A DNA stretch of 64,000 bases from Tritrichomonas musculus (GCA_039105265.1 JAPFFF010000011.1:5456001-5520000), one strand, 5' to 3'. Positions 1-9,966 are shown, counted from the stretch's first letter. The notes: generated from the sequence alone by a model not told the origin. Program-made: numbers and translations.

Positions 1-1350
1 ACATTCTATAAACATCCAACTGAAATTTGTACATAAATTATTACTATATCTCTTATCAAATTTTATAGTCTCTAGGTTTCTACATTTATTTGCAAAATCT
101 GAGCAAATTGTAACATTAGAAATATCAAAGTTTGTGAAATCAATATGAATTACGGTTTTAGAACAATTTCCAAAAGTATACAAAGAAGTTATATCTTTAC
201 CATTGAAATCAGTAGCAACAGTGATACTTGCAGGACAATTTTTATTAAGCTGAATAGAATTAAATTTGACAACATTACCATTATAAACTATACTTGGAAC
301 AAACTTTGTTAACTTCGCTACTGTTTCTAGAGTAGTGATCCTACCATTACTAACATTATAAGTATAATCACCATAAGTAAAAACATTTTCTGTCACAGTT
401 TTTACAAACAAAATTGTAGTTTCACTGTCAACCTTACATTTTATATATCCGACTTTGTCACTCTCATAAGCAACATAACCTGAAACATACTCAGCTGTAT
501 CTTCTATTTTTACATATACTTCTTTGTCATTTGCGCTTATATTATGTGTAATAGTGAATGAGGTAGAAGTTCCATCTTCAAATATAGCTTTTACAGATAA
601 AGTACGTTCTTTTCTATTATATCTTTCATCTGCTGTGACTTCTGTAAGAAAAGGTTTCTGATCCTCAAGATTACAGGGATTTGCTAATAAAGTTTGTTTC
701 TCATCTTTATCATAATGAAGAATAATATTATCATTTATATCACTTATTAAAAAACCACAGGGTGTAGCGCCAAAACTAACTTCATTATAAGAAGAATCAT
801 AATTCACAATCTTTAAAGCTGGATTTCCATAATGTGATTCTAAAGATACACATTTATTATTATCTGTGTTTGTCATCACAATTTCATTTTTTCCAGTATC
901 ATACGTAAATAAATTATGTTTCGTCGTCAAATCTTCCACTAATTTTACAGTAGGAACCACGTTATCATTTGTAGTAGAACTTTCATCATACTGCTGTGAA
1001 TTTACTACAGTTGGAATATCATCTTTTAGTCTATATTTTTCATCTGCAACAGCTGTAGTTAAGAGAGTTGTATCTTCATAAATAAGATCATTTTTCTTGC
1101 GATATTCATTTTCAAGTTCCTTATTTGAAACATAATTCAGGATTTCTTTATTAAATTCTTCGGTCTTAAGAAACTCAAATAAGTCTGTAGAAAGTGCATA
1201 TGGTTCCAACATTTTTTTGATTTCCTCAACATTTATATTCGGACTTGAACTAACTCCACCTTGACACGAGTATTTTCTTATATATTCTATGATAAGCTCG
1301 TCTATAGTATTTACTTTCTTAATACTGCCAGCCTGCTCTATTGTGAACAT
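1..1350 (-). CDS. Fibre-like protein with BspA-type leucine-rich C-terminal region (partial)
   Basis: The frame is open for 450 codons to the window edge. The start at 1350 (MFTIEQAG) is chosen because all relatives here start MFSIEQSG; an upstream ATG at 1359 is possible. The N-terminal 90 residues match the fibre head of Mav-B and Mav-C, including the IDELIIEYI segment. The middle shows short repeats of the type ...ADEKYRLKDDIP. The last 60 residues visible (DFTNFDISNV, then CRNLETI) resemble the BspA/DUF285 surface repeat (xxLDxSNFDTSNVTxMxxMFxxC). Role as a receptor-binding fibre is inferred from modular build and company of capsid genes. Divergent from LP with about 14 nt between starts. 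Confidence 0.75.
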   Translation of the reverse strand, partial: MFTIEQAGSIKKVNTIDELIIEYIRKYSCQGGVSSSPNINVEEIKKMLEPYALSTDLFEFLKTEEFNKEILNYVSNKELENEYRKKNDLIYEDTTLLTTAVADEKYRLKDDIPTVVNSQQYDESSTTNDNVVPTVKLVEDLTTKHNLFTYDTGKNEIVMTNTDNNKCVSLESHYGNPALKIVNYDSSYNEVSFGATPCGFLISDINDNIILHYDKDEKQTLLANPCNLEDQKPFLTEVTADERYNRKERTLSVKAIFEDGTSTSFTITHNISANDKEVYVKIEDTAEYVSGYVAYESDKVGYIKCKVDSETTILFVKTVTENVFTYGDYTYNVSNGRITTLETVAKLTKFVPSIVYNGNVVKFNSIQLNKNCPASITVATDFNGKDITSLYTFGNCSKTVIHIDFTNFDISNVTICSDFANKCRNLETIKFDKRYSNNLCTNFSWMFIEC

Positions 1351-1364
1351 TTTGGACATAATAA

Positions 1365-4034
1365 ATGATGTTCGACATAGATGAAGAAATTATCAAGAGC
1401 CAAGTAAAAAATAAAGACTATAGAAATATGCTAGTGTTTATGTATGTAAACTGGACTAGTGTGACTGACACAAATAAAGAAATTATTCTTCGGAATATCA
1501 TAGAAATTGCCAACAATTCTAAAAATTATGTAAAAGATGCCCAAGATAAACTACAAGAAATGTTGACTTTTTACAAAACTAGACCTAAAGGGAGTCAACG
1601 CCAGAAAGCTGATTTAGCAAAAATATTAGAGTCAAAAGCAAAATATTTTCAAGATATATCTTCATATGTGAAACCTACATCATATGTAAAACTTAATATT
1701 CCTAACAAAACCAAACAAAAGAAACCTCCCCTAATTAATATTGTTGATGATGATGATGATACTGCTGAACTTAAAATAGAAGAGGAAGAAGAACCCGAAT
1801 CTGATAAACATTATTACAGAAACAGATATAATGAAGATTTATCTACGCTTACTAACATAATTGTACTTGAAAAAAATGTTGCAGACTCACTTTTGTTATA
1901 CTACAGAATTGCAGATGATCCTGATAAATATCCTTTATTCAACAAAAAGGATACAAAGCAAATTAGGTCTCTTGTAGAAACTTTGACAAAGAATATTGAT
2001 TCTAATAATAGAAACTCTGACAAGATTGCTGGGCTTGTGGAAGATTTGATGAAATTCGAAAATCAAAGAAGACAAACAAATATAGAAACTGTGAGCAAGC
2101 TTGCTGAAATTGACAAACAAAACTTACAAAACATGAGTAATGAAGAAAAAGAAAGGTTAGTAAACTCATATAATAAATCTTCTGCTGTAGATGCTGCACA
2201 GCTTCGTAAATTTGGTTTGTTAAATGAAAATTTCACAGAAGAGAATCTCTATAGTTATTACAATCGTGCTTGCTCTCCAAAAGATGATTCTGATACCAGA
2301 GTAAGAAATCTTGTTTTACAGTTGCATGCTGCTATTCGTGAGACAAACATTTTTGATTCTACTACAGAACCTAAGAATAAAGAGCAACTCCAAAACTTAT
2401 TAAAGTATATTTCCGAGAACGGAGATCGAGAAATCTTTTACAATATGAATAGCGATGACAATGAAAATGAATATTTTTTAGAACCTAAAACCATGTCACG
2501 AGAGGAAGTTATAGTATATAGTGATGATGATGAAATTGATAATGATGATGAACTTAACAATCTAAATTCATCTATAGCAGCCTATAGAAATCCACGTAAA
2601 GAAAGAAAAAAGTTAGAAGACCAAGAAGTAACATTTGCTGATAATGTTACTAAAAGATTTAAACCTTATGGTGAATTTAATCGTGAAAATACTTATATGC
2701 CAGATAAGGATTTTACAGAAGATTTGTTGAAGAAACCTAAAAGAACTGTAGGTCAAAGAAAAAATAGAGATGTAAAAGATATACCAGATAAACTCAAAAG
2801 TTCTTTCAAAATAGCAAAATTATCAGGAGACGGGGATGTTTCCTTTTACAATCAACAATTATTAGATATCATCATCAATGGTAATTTCCGTATAAAGTAT
2901 ATACCGAACGCAGCTACACGAGATTTAGCACAAGAATATGCTTATAATCACGTAGATGATTCTGGACAACCTCGCTACAGGCTTCTTCCACCAAACACAA
3001 AAGATCCTAACGGAGTTAATATTACAGATTTGAATGGAGATTTAGTTGATGATATTGTACTTGTAGATAAACGTGGAGTACCAAGAATTATTAACGGATA
3101 TAAGATTGTTCGTGCTAGTCCATATAAGAAAGTATGGAAATCACAATTTAGATCACGTGAAGCTAGAAAAGAAACTCCATTTAATGTTTGGCTAGCAGCA
3201 CAATTTGAAAAGTCTATCGACAACGTTGATTGGGCCAAAGGTGAATATAAACTTAAAGAAACAGAAGAAATGCAAAAATATACAGATCATTATACGAAAT
3301 TAGGCTTAGGAAAACCAAGAATAAGCAAAAGACTGTCTCCTAGCTCATACTGGGCATCTATTTTCTCTCATATCTGGAAGTTCTTTTGGGATGTAGCTTA
3401 TCCAGAATACAAATCTGTAATCAGGCTTCTAAATTATCTAGGTTTATCAAATGCTATGTACATTATTGTTGTTGATCTTGGTGTCAAACGTGAAGTAGAA
3501 GCAAAAGAATTTAACAGTAAAAAATTAACTTACCCTGCTTGGGTAAATTACAAACGAGATCACAAAGCAGCTTATAATGAAAGAGCAGGACCGAAAACCG
3601 TAAAAATAGGATCAGATTATATAAATCCTATCATAGATATCAAGACAGGAGAAATTCAAGTAGAAAATCTTGAAAAGAGTAATAAAACTCATGCTGCTTT
3701 CATTAGAATTCTAGAAAGATTATTCCTATTGGTTTTTGCAGAAATACTCATGTTAGGTGAGAAACCTGGACGAGAAGCTATACAGGAACTTATACAAGAA
3801 CAAGTTTTGTCTGCAGCACCAAAAGAAATTAAAGAAAACAAAGATTTCTATACAAAACGTCTAACAGCTATTGTAGATAAACTTTATGGTAGTGGTAGTG
3901 GATACGCAAATTATAAAGACCAGTACAAGAAACAACAAATAGAACGTAAGAGTGAAGTTCATCACTATGATATCAAAACCAAAGATGCTCTTTCAAGTGA
4001 CGATAATGATAATGATGATGAAGATGAAGCTTAA
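1365..4034 (+). CDS. LP: large conserved Maverick protein with a Ca-loop-like motif
   Basis: 889 aa, function not recognised. Residues 1-110 form one helical domain that is repeated in the Mav-B homologue. The middle is acidic and low in complexity. From about residue 490 a highly conserved half begins, shared with LP of Mav-B and Mav-C; it contains DLNGDLVDD at 555-563, matching the DxNxDxxxD pattern of dockerin/EF-hand-like or VCBS calcium loops, followed by IVLVDKRG. The conserved tail (RISKRLSPSSYWAS) is unknown. Always divergent from the fibre gene and next to SR, so a virion structural or assembly role is plausible (inference). Ends over the SR stop by 4 nt, convergent. Confidence 0.75.
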   Translation: MMFDIDEEIIKSQVKNKDYRNMLVFMYVNWTSVTDTNKEIILRNIIEIANNSKNYVKDAQDKLQEMLTFYKTRPKGSQRQKADLAKILESKAKYFQDISSYVKPTSYVKLNIPNKTKQKKPPLINIVDDDDDTAELKIEEEEEPESDKHYYRNRYNEDLSTLTNIIVLEKNVADSLLLYYRIADDPDKYPLFNKKDTKQIRSLVETLTKNIDSNNRNSDKIAGLVEDLMKFENQRRQTNIETVSKLAEIDKQNLQNMSNEEKERLVNSYNKSSAVDAAQLRKFGLLNENFTEENLYSYYNRACSPKDDSDTRVRNLVLQLHAAIRETNIFDSTTEPKNKEQLQNLLKYISENGDREIFYNMNSDDNENEYFLEPKTMSREEVIVYSDDDEIDNDDELNNLNSSIAAYRNPRKERKKLEDQEVTFADNVTKRFKPYGEFNRENTYMPDKDFTEDLLKKPKRTVGQRKNRDVKDIPDKLKSSFKIAKLSGDGDVSFYNQQLLDIIINGNFRIKYIPNAATRDLAQEYAYNHVDDSGQPRYRLLPPNTKDPNGVNITDLNGDLVDDIVLVDKRGVPRIINGYKIVRASPYKKVWKSQFRSREARKETPFNVWLAAQFEKSIDNVDWAKGEYKLKETEEMQKYTDHYTKLGLGKPRISKRLSPSSYWASIFSHIWKFFWDVAYPEYKSVIRLLNYLGLSNAMYIIVVDLGVKREVEAKEFNSKKLTYPAWVNYKRDHKAAYNERAGPKTVKIGSDYINPIIDIKTGEIQVENLEKSNKTHAAFIRILERLFLLVFAEILMLGEKPGREAIQELIQEQVLSAAPKEIKENKDFYTKRLTAIVDKLYGSGSGYANYKDQYKKQQIERKSEVHHYDIKTKDALSSDDNDNDDEDEA

Positions 4035-5461
4035 ATATTTAAAATAGAATCGTCGATTTCAGATGGAGATAGAACTTTTTTATTTTTGGTTTGTCTTCTT
4101 TTAGGTTCAGCTCGGTCCTCTGTCCCTCGCAGATTCTCATCTTTTACAATTCTCATACTTGCAGTATATGTTTTATTTAAATTTGGTTTGGTGGTGGGAA
4201 AATTTGTTTTGAGCTCGAGCTTTGTGGTTGTTGTTGTTGTTGTTGTTGGGCCTTCGCGTAGGCTCGGCCGGAGCTTGGTTGTTGTTGGGGTTTTCGGTGC
4301 TGGTTTATCATCATCCATAACAAGATAGCCATATTGAATTTCCACAGGCTCACTATCACTATCACTATCACTAGGATAAACTTTCTTTTCTTCGTTATGT
4401 GCTCTTCTTATTCTATCTCTAACAAGCTTTGTAGATTTTGGTATAATTTCTTTTTTCTTACCAACTGTCTTTTTTGGTACTGGGGGTTTTGGGGGTTTTG
4501 GTACTTGAGTCGAACGTGCGTGATATAGAGGTAATGCTAGCCTCTGTTGATAAGGATGATTGTCAAATATTAAAGATTCATTTGGATCAATATCAAGTTC
4601 TGTTTTTTCTGTTGGAAAGTCATGTAAATTTGTATTTACATTAGCATTCTGTCTCTTATATATTATAGCTTTGTACCTACCCTCACCAACAAGATCATAA
4701 GGTTTGTTGTATATTATTTTTCCAGTTTGAATATCGAGCTTAGGAGCTTCATTGAATTTTCTTATTTCTTCTTGTCTCTTTTTATGATATTCAGCTTCTT
4801 TTTTCTTTTTCTTTTGTTCAGCCTTTTTCATTTGTTTTTCTTGTTCTTCTTTCTCTAATCTTCGTTTTTCTTTAAGTTCTGCTCTCTCTTGTGGAGATAA
4901 ACAAGGAAATGTTGGAGGTTCTTGTGTACGAGCTCTATTATCCTGGTAACAGCAAAAATTATACCAGTGTTTTTGAGAATAATTTTTTGGTAAGATTTCT
5001 GGGTGAATTTGATCAACTTTTTGTGAAAGTTGGCTTACATACTTTTCTTTAATTTCATCATCACAATCAGGATCAAGTTTGAAAGGGTATATGAACTCAC
5101 TTGACTCTGTTAATTTACTTACAACTTTTATTTCTGCAAACTTTGGTTTGAAAGAATCAAGATTAAAAGCATATAATAATCTTGATTTACTATAATCTAT
5201 ATCTCTATCTTTCATTAGAACAACAACCTCCCTTCCACAAATAAAACGTATAACAAAAATTATTGTTGGAAAATAGTCTTCTTCAAGTTTGATATAGTAG
5301 CATGGATATGTGTCTATTACAGCTTGTCCTTTGCTCAAGCACATTTTTGGTAATTCATATTTTATTGGAAAGGCGTATATCACATATCCTTTTGTACTAA
5401 CAGCGAGTGTAGAATAATTTACATCATCACATACTATTTCTTTTCCTGGTCTGACAGACAT
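4031..5461 (-). CDS. SR: variable low-complexity protein
   Basis: 476 aa from ATG at 5461, two bases after the preceding stop; a longer start is non-ATG. Residues 1-170 are probably folded; the middle (about 200-235) is a strongly charged Lys/Glu helix; the C-terminal third has poly-Thr stretches from an ACA repeat (positions 4227-4247). Its place between LP and the 109-aa gene equals that of the 537-aa SR protein in Mav-C, with which it shares little beyond a weak N-terminal pattern. Function unknown. A GC-rich palindromic patch lies inside it at 4211-4274. Confidence 0.65.
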   Translation of the reverse strand: MSVRPGKEIVCDDVNYSTLAVSTKGYVIYAFPIKYELPKMCLSKGQAVIDTYPCYYIKLEEDYFPTIIFVIRFICGREVVVLMKDRDIDYSKSRLLYAFNLDSFKPKFAEIKVVSKLTESSEFIYPFKLDPDCDDEIKEKYVSQLSQKVDQIHPEILPKNYSQKHWYNFCCYQDNRARTQEPPTFPCLSPQERAELKEKRRLEKEEQEKQMKKAEQKKKKKEAEYHKKRQEEIRKFNEAPKLDIQTGKIIYNKPYDLVGEGRYKAIIYKRQNANVNTNLHDFPTEKTELDIDPNESLIFDNHPYQQRLALPLYHARSTQVPKPPKPPVPKKTVGKKKEIIPKSTKLVRDRIRRAHNEEKKVYPSDSDSDSEPVEIQYGYLVMDDDKPAPKTPTTTKLRPSLREGPTTTTTTTTKLELKTNFPTTKPNLNKTYTASMRIVKDENLRGTEDRAEPKRRQTKNKKVLSPSEIDDSILNI

Positions 5462-5463
5462 TT

Positions 5464-5793
5464 CTAATAAATAAGAAGACAACTTAGTATGAATGCAGAA
5501 GGTACAATATCATTTCCGTAAAGATCTGTGAACCAGATTTTGTAATTTCGTTCATGTCCAAGAAACAAATATTTTCTATATTTGGTTTGTCTTCTGTTGG
5601 CCAACATTATAAAATTATCACAGTAACCATATTGCTGAACTATATTACTGTGCACCATCAAATCTCCAACAAGAGTATCTTTCACTATTGCACCTACATA
5701 CTGAACTACGATATACCTTTTGTTTCTGCTGCTTACAAATTCTAGAGGAAGCTGAAAATCTTTATCTTGTGTATGGAAATATTGTTTTGGCAT
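5464..5793 (-). CDS. Conserved 109-aa Maverick protein
   Basis: 109 aa, strongly conserved with the 110-aa protein at 32997 in Mav-C: same MPK.YFHTQ start, YIVVQYVGAIV core, FIMLANRRQTKYRKY, and WFTDLYGN.I.P.AF.LSCLLIY end. The alternation of hydrophobic residues suggests a beta-rich fold. It lies 3 nt after the integrase stop and just before SR, so these three probably share a transcript. A minor capsid (penton-like jelly-roll) role is only a guess; it is shorter than known Polinton penton proteins. Confidence 0.75.
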   Translation of the reverse strand: MPKQYFHTQDKDFQLPLEFVSSRNKRYIVVQYVGAIVKDTLVGDLMVHSNIVQQYGYCDNFIMLANRRQTKYRKYLFLGHERNYKIWFTDLYGNDIVPSAFILSCLLIY

Positions 5794-5796
5794 TTA

Positions 5797-6954
5797 TTAC
5801 AAACCAAAGTACAATTTATAATCTGCACTAAGTTTATCATAGTTATCAGCAACTTTTTTGGTATATGCAATAGGAACTTGTGCTATTTTATTATTTTGAA
5901 GTTTACAAATGATATTACCATTAGAGTATGCTAAGAAAGTTGCAATTTCATTAAAGACTCTTCTACGTTTATCAAATTTCTTTTCAGTCTTGCCATAATC
6001 AACATGAACAAGAATTATATTTCCTTTCTTGTATGTTAGTAGACCTTTGTGCTTCTGTTTCTGCTGTATCTCCTGTAATTTGCTTCTCATCATTCTTATA
6101 TATCTCCATTCAAGGTCAGTATTATTTTGCATTTGTGCAGGTGTATAGTAAATATATTTTCCTGGTAACTTTACTTCTGTTTCATTTTCGTCAGTATAAT
6201 TGTAGTTTCTTAGTCTTAAGGATCTATGAGGAGTATTATTATAGTAGAGTACCATTTGCTGCATAAAATTGTTGTTTGCTATTTTTGTGTCGTTTGCACC
6301 AAAAGAATTTCGTAAAGTTCGTATTACAGAGTCTACAGTCTTATGGGCGAGAGCAAATGGAGAAGAATTTACTACAAATTTGATTCTGTATACTGACCAA
6401 GATTTAATAGAATTTACATCAAATTCGTCATTGTATGTTGGCAATATTTTCTTTAGTATTCCTGTGTTATGATTGTTAATAATTTCCTCTAGTATTTTAT
6501 CCTTACCTCTCAAGTTACTTTCACGAACAATATTGTGAATTGCAGGAACAAATGAAACAGAATCATCTTCTAACCTAAGAGCAATAATATCATTCTTCAC
6601 AGCAAGCAAACTTTTCTCTCCATCACACTTGATAGTAACAATATTTACATCATATTTTACAATAATATTTACAATTTCCTCTGATAACGTTCCTGCTTTT
6701 CGATTTTCTATTGGCTCTACTATCAAGAATCTTGTATTAACGTTAATCATGACAAGGTAAATAGTGTTCTTCACAAACATTAAATCTACTTCCCAGCAAC
6801 CAGGTTCGTTACTAAAATTAGGTTTCATATACTGGGCGCAGGATTTAAGTCTATAATCTTGTACATAAGGTTCTTTGGGGATGTTGTGAAATTCAAAATA
6901 CTTGTACTTACTACTAAATGGGTATTTTAACATGAGAGTTTTTAATGAAAACAA
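5797..6954 (-). CDS. Integrase, retroviral (rve) type
   Basis: 385 aa. The RNase H-like core shows WEVDLMFV (Asp57) and TIKCDGE (Asp111), the first two acidic catalytic positions of the DDE family, followed by the segment VDSVIRTLRNSFG and YYNNTPHRSLR, typical of rve integrases. The tail (GNIILVHVDYG and following) is basic. In Polintons this enzyme joins the linear DNA to the host genome and leaves 6-bp target duplications. Clear homologue of the protein at 31746. First of a minus-strand run with the 109-aa and SR genes. Confidence 0.92.
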   Translation of the reverse strand: MFSLKTLMLKYPFSSKYKYFEFHNIPKEPYVQDYRLKSCAQYMKPNFSNEPGCWEVDLMFVKNTIYLVMINVNTRFLIVEPIENRKAGTLSEEIVNIIVKYDVNIVTIKCDGEKSLLAVKNDIIALRLEDDSVSFVPAIHNIVRESNLRGKDKILEEIINNHNTGILKKILPTYNDEFDVNSIKSWSVYRIKFVVNSSPFALAHKTVDSVIRTLRNSFGANDTKIANNNFMQQMVLYYNNTPHRSLRLRNYNYTDENETEVKLPGKYIYYTPAQMQNNTDLEWRYIRMMRSKLQEIQQKQKHKGLLTYKKGNIILVHVDYGKTEKKFDKRRRVFNEIATFLAYSNGNIICKLQNNKIAQVPIAYTKKVADNYDKLSADYKLYFGL

Positions 6955-7184
6955 TATTGTGAGTTAAGGTTGAGGGGGGAAAACAAAAATAATCTAGGTC
7001 ACCGGAATAGAAACAAAAATAAGGAAAAGTTTTTTGATTCGAGTCGAGATTTCACATAATTTAGTCTAGATCATACATTTTCTTAAACTTGGAAAAGTAT
7101 ATACTAACTTTCTTTGTTTTCTATGTTGATCATATTTACATACAATTTTCCATATTTAGTTTCGTTGACATGTAAGTTTACGAT
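6955..7184. other. Noncoding AT-rich gap
   Basis: About 230 bases upstream of the integrase. A G-run (GAGGGGGGAAAA) lies near 6972. Nothing else recognisable was seen. Confidence 0.4.
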
Positions 7185-7639
7185 AATTAATACCGTTGTA
7201 GTAATAAAATTGTTATCATAATAGTAATAATCTTCAAAAGTATGACATTATATTCTACTACCTTTATTGAATCTTCTGGAATATCATTTACATATTCATA
7301 GTTTACACCTTTATGAGATCCTGTATTTTTCATGTTTTCGCTTCTTGTGCACCATCTTAAATTCTCAAGATGATTGTCAGCACGATCATGATTAATATGA
7401 TCAATATCGGTTTTATGTTCAGGATCATCATTATGTATAAATTGTAGAGCTATAAGTCTATGCTTGAAATATTGTTTTTATTTACCAAGATGAAGTTGTA
7501 TATATCCTGTGTTATGTACACTTTCGCTTACTTCACGATGATTATCTTTGCGTCTTATCGTGAAAGGAAAAGTTGATAGAATTTCATAATCATCGTGATT
7601 GAGAAGAGGAATAAATTCTGCTATATTTTCAGTTTCCAT
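7185..7639 (-). pseudogene. HNH homing-type endonuclease relic
   Basis: Translation of this stretch shows a classic HNH_3-type core (DIDHINHDRADNHLENLRW, then C..SEN....GSHKGVNYEYV), closely matching the intact 223-aa HNH protein at 54269. It is broken, with at least one or two breaks. The T-rich promoter-like motif TTTATTTTTG lies just upstream near 7662. It sits between capsid and integrase, whereas the intact relative sits behind a polymerase, so the gene moves on its own. The sequence between it and the capsid gene (7640-7762) is noncoding. Confidence 0.75.
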
Positions 7640-7762
7640 ATTTTGTGTAAATCAAAAATAAAATATAATTAAAATATTTAAATACTATTATTTTTGAATT
7701 TACTTACTCGACTTGTGAATTTGGTGGACTTTGATCATCAATGTAGACAAGTCCGTCGAGAT

Positions 7763-9646
7763 TCATAAGGAAATAGGTATCTCGGGTCGTCCAAATTGTG
7801 TGGGGCACGGATGAACGATATTGCCAGAAGGTTCAATAACATTGTAGTAAGTATCATTAACTCCAGTAAATAAAGGTTGCCCTTGTATTTGAATTTGTAC
7901 GTTGCCTAAACCTGAATCTACAGCATCGAAACAATAACCGGCACTACTTCTTTCAGCTTGAATGTTGAAAACAAAACTACTAGCATCACTGAGAGTATTT
8001 TTATAACGAACTCCATTTGCATCATTCTTTGGCATAGTCATACTATCTTCAAATTCTTTTGTACACTGTAGTGTAATAGCGTCTAAGTCTCCTGCTGTAA
8101 GTTGATTTTCAAAGAACCTTGCACCTATAGTAGAAACATTTTCATCAGGAAAATTCTTACCACCAATATTCAAATAGCAATTTGAATAAACAGGATTTTC
8201 AAAAACTGTAAGATCATTATGATGTTTAGGAAACATGATAGAAAGTGTAGTAACATTTATAAGAGGAATATTGAGAGTAGACTTAATTCCATTTGCTGCT
8301 GGCGCTATTGGAAAAGAATGATAATCTACTTTCTGCGATGGAATTATGATTCCCTTTGACAGTATTTCTTCTATACCGTGCCTAGTAGACTCACATACGC
8401 CAAATCCCTGCATGTTAGACTTACATAAGGTAATTGTCATTCTGTTTACAGTGAGGGTAGCAGACTGTGATATATAATGTGAACTTAATAATTTATTAGC
8501 TTCAGTTTTAGATACAAAATTAATAGAAACGTTACCAGCTGGGTGTTTCGATGAAGGTATACTACCATGCTGTTTAATATAATGAGCTTTACATATTTCT
8601 TTATTATCTTCTGTCTTAGTTATTCCTAACTCTGTAAATTCTTCATCAGTATAGCTGAATAAAAATGTGAAAGTTTCAAGAAGATCATCTACCGGAATAT
8701 TTGTTGAAGCTGGCGTGTATTTGTCTCTTAATTCATATTTTAATTGATATTTGGTTTTTTCAGGTTCAGGTTCAGGATCAGGTTTCTGGCCAGGACCTGG
8801 AATCACAGCTTCATTTCCAATTTGTGTAAATTGATGTTTGAGATGACCATGAACCGTAATTTGTTTAAGTTTATCAAGTTCCTCGGTACTTACACTTTCA
8901 TTATCTTCAAGAAAAGCTTTTGTTTCGGCAACAGTGTAAGGATCTATAGCAGCCCAAACCAAACCTGCAGGAGTAACTTGGAATCTTATGGAAAGATCTC
9001 CTATGATACCATTTGGAAATAAATCAAAAGCCTGAAGTGCAAGAAGATCATCAAAAGGAACATTAAGATCGAAATCAACAGAAGTTTTACCATTTTCTTT
9101 GAAATTGTTGAGATTGACATATGTTCCTGCTACAGTTTGTGAGTATGAAGCTACATTTTCCCATAGGCTGTGAACAAATCTTCTTCGCTTCTTTTCTGTT
9201 TCTGGCTTAACTGCAGAATAGAGAAAACCTTCTCGCACACACTCATTTTGCTGATATCCGACATTGACATTATTATGTAAAATTTCAAGTCTATCAAAAA
9301 TCTGATTTGAAGATTTGAGTCCTACAAATAATTTATAAAAGTTGTTTGGATCATCTATCTGCTGTAGTTTGCTGAGATCAGTATTGAGCTGCAAATCAAG
9401 TTTGACATGAAAAGTTAAAAAACCTTTGTCAACATCACTTATAAAATGATCTGGGTGAGTAAGAGAAATTTGAGAATATTGTCCTTGGTGAAAGGGTGCA
9501 GGTTGATCGTGACAGTCAACAGTCCTAAAGGAAAAAGATCTAGTACCATCATTTTTATTAATCATAGATCTCATTTGTTCAAAAGTCTGAAGTACGTTTC
9601 CAGCTTCTATTTTATAATTGTGAGCTCGCTCGTTTCTGTATAACAT
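7763..9646 (-). CDS. Major capsid protein (double jelly-roll type)
   Basis: 627 aa. No motif proves the fold, but length, strong conservation with the protein at 58253, and position in the Polinton gene set fit the adenovirus-hexon-like capsid. Conserved blocks: FSFRTVDCHDQPAPFHQGQYSQ near the start, FDLFPNGIIGDLSIRFQVTPAG, and FPKHHNDLTVFENPVY. A Pro/Glu hinge at about 282-297 leads into a segment (298-395) that differs greatly between the two copies, then conservation resumes at ATLTVNRMTITLCKSNMQG. Divergent from the amphipathic peptide gene, 44 nt apart. Confidence 0.85.
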   Translation of the reverse strand: MLYRNERAHNYKIEAGNVLQTFEQMRSMINKNDGTRSFSFRTVDCHDQPAPFHQGQYSQISLTHPDHFISDVDKGFLTFHVKLDLQLNTDLSKLQQIDDPNNFYKLFVGLKSSNQIFDRLEILHNNVNVGYQQNECVREGFLYSAVKPETEKKRRRFVHSLWENVASYSQTVAGTYVNLNNFKENGKTSVDFDLNVPFDDLLALQAFDLFPNGIIGDLSIRFQVTPAGLVWAAIDPYTVAETKAFLEDNESVSTEELDKLKQITVHGHLKHQFTQIGNEAVIPGPGQKPDPEPEPEKTKYQLKYELRDKYTPASTNIPVDDLLETFTFLFSYTDEEFTELGITKTEDNKEICKAHYIKQHGSIPSSKHPAGNVSINFVSKTEANKLLSSHYISQSATLTVNRMTITLCKSNMQGFGVCESTRHGIEEILSKGIIIPSQKVDYHSFPIAPAANGIKSTLNIPLINVTTLSIMFPKHHNDLTVFENPVYSNCYLNIGGKNFPDENVSTIGARFFENQLTAGDLDAITLQCTKEFEDSMTMPKNDANGVRYKNTLSDASSFVFNIQAERSSAGYCFDAVDSGLGNVQIQIQGQPLFTGVNDTYYNVIEPSGNIVHPCPTQFGRPEIPISL

Positions 9647-9690
9647 TTGATAGCGAACAAAACTAGATATTTACTGAAAAAGAAATCAAA

Positions 9691-9945
9691 ATGGCAGCTG
9701 GGATTTGGAAGAAACTTAAAAATGCTGTGAAGAATGTTGGAGGAAAAATAAAAGATCTAGCAACAAAGGCTATTAAATCTATACCTAAAGTCATAGACAC
9801 AGGAAAGAAGATTTTTGATAAAGTTAAGCCCGCTTTAGAGTTCATACCTGGAGTAAATGGAATTGTAGATACTATTGACAAAGGTCTGAATTATGCTGAC
9901 AAATTTGGAAAGATTGGAAAGTCTATCATAGATGAAGTTAAATAA
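9691..9945 (+). CDS. Small basic amphipathic protein
   Basis: 84 aa, Lys-rich, with helices of lytic-peptide character (GIWKKLKNAVKNVGGKIKD). The copy at 60335 keeps the pattern with many changed residues. Placed back to back with the capsid gene in both elements. By analogy with adenovirus protein VI or other membrane-active virion peptides, it could help entry or pack inside the capsid (inference). The next gene starts 41 nt after its stop. Confidence 0.75.
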   Translation: MAAGIWKKLKNAVKNVGGKIKDLATKAIKSIPKVIDTGKKIFDKVKPALEFIPGVNGIVDTIDKGLNYADKFGKIGKSIIDEVK

Positions 9946-9966
9946 AAATAGATGTATATGTATATA

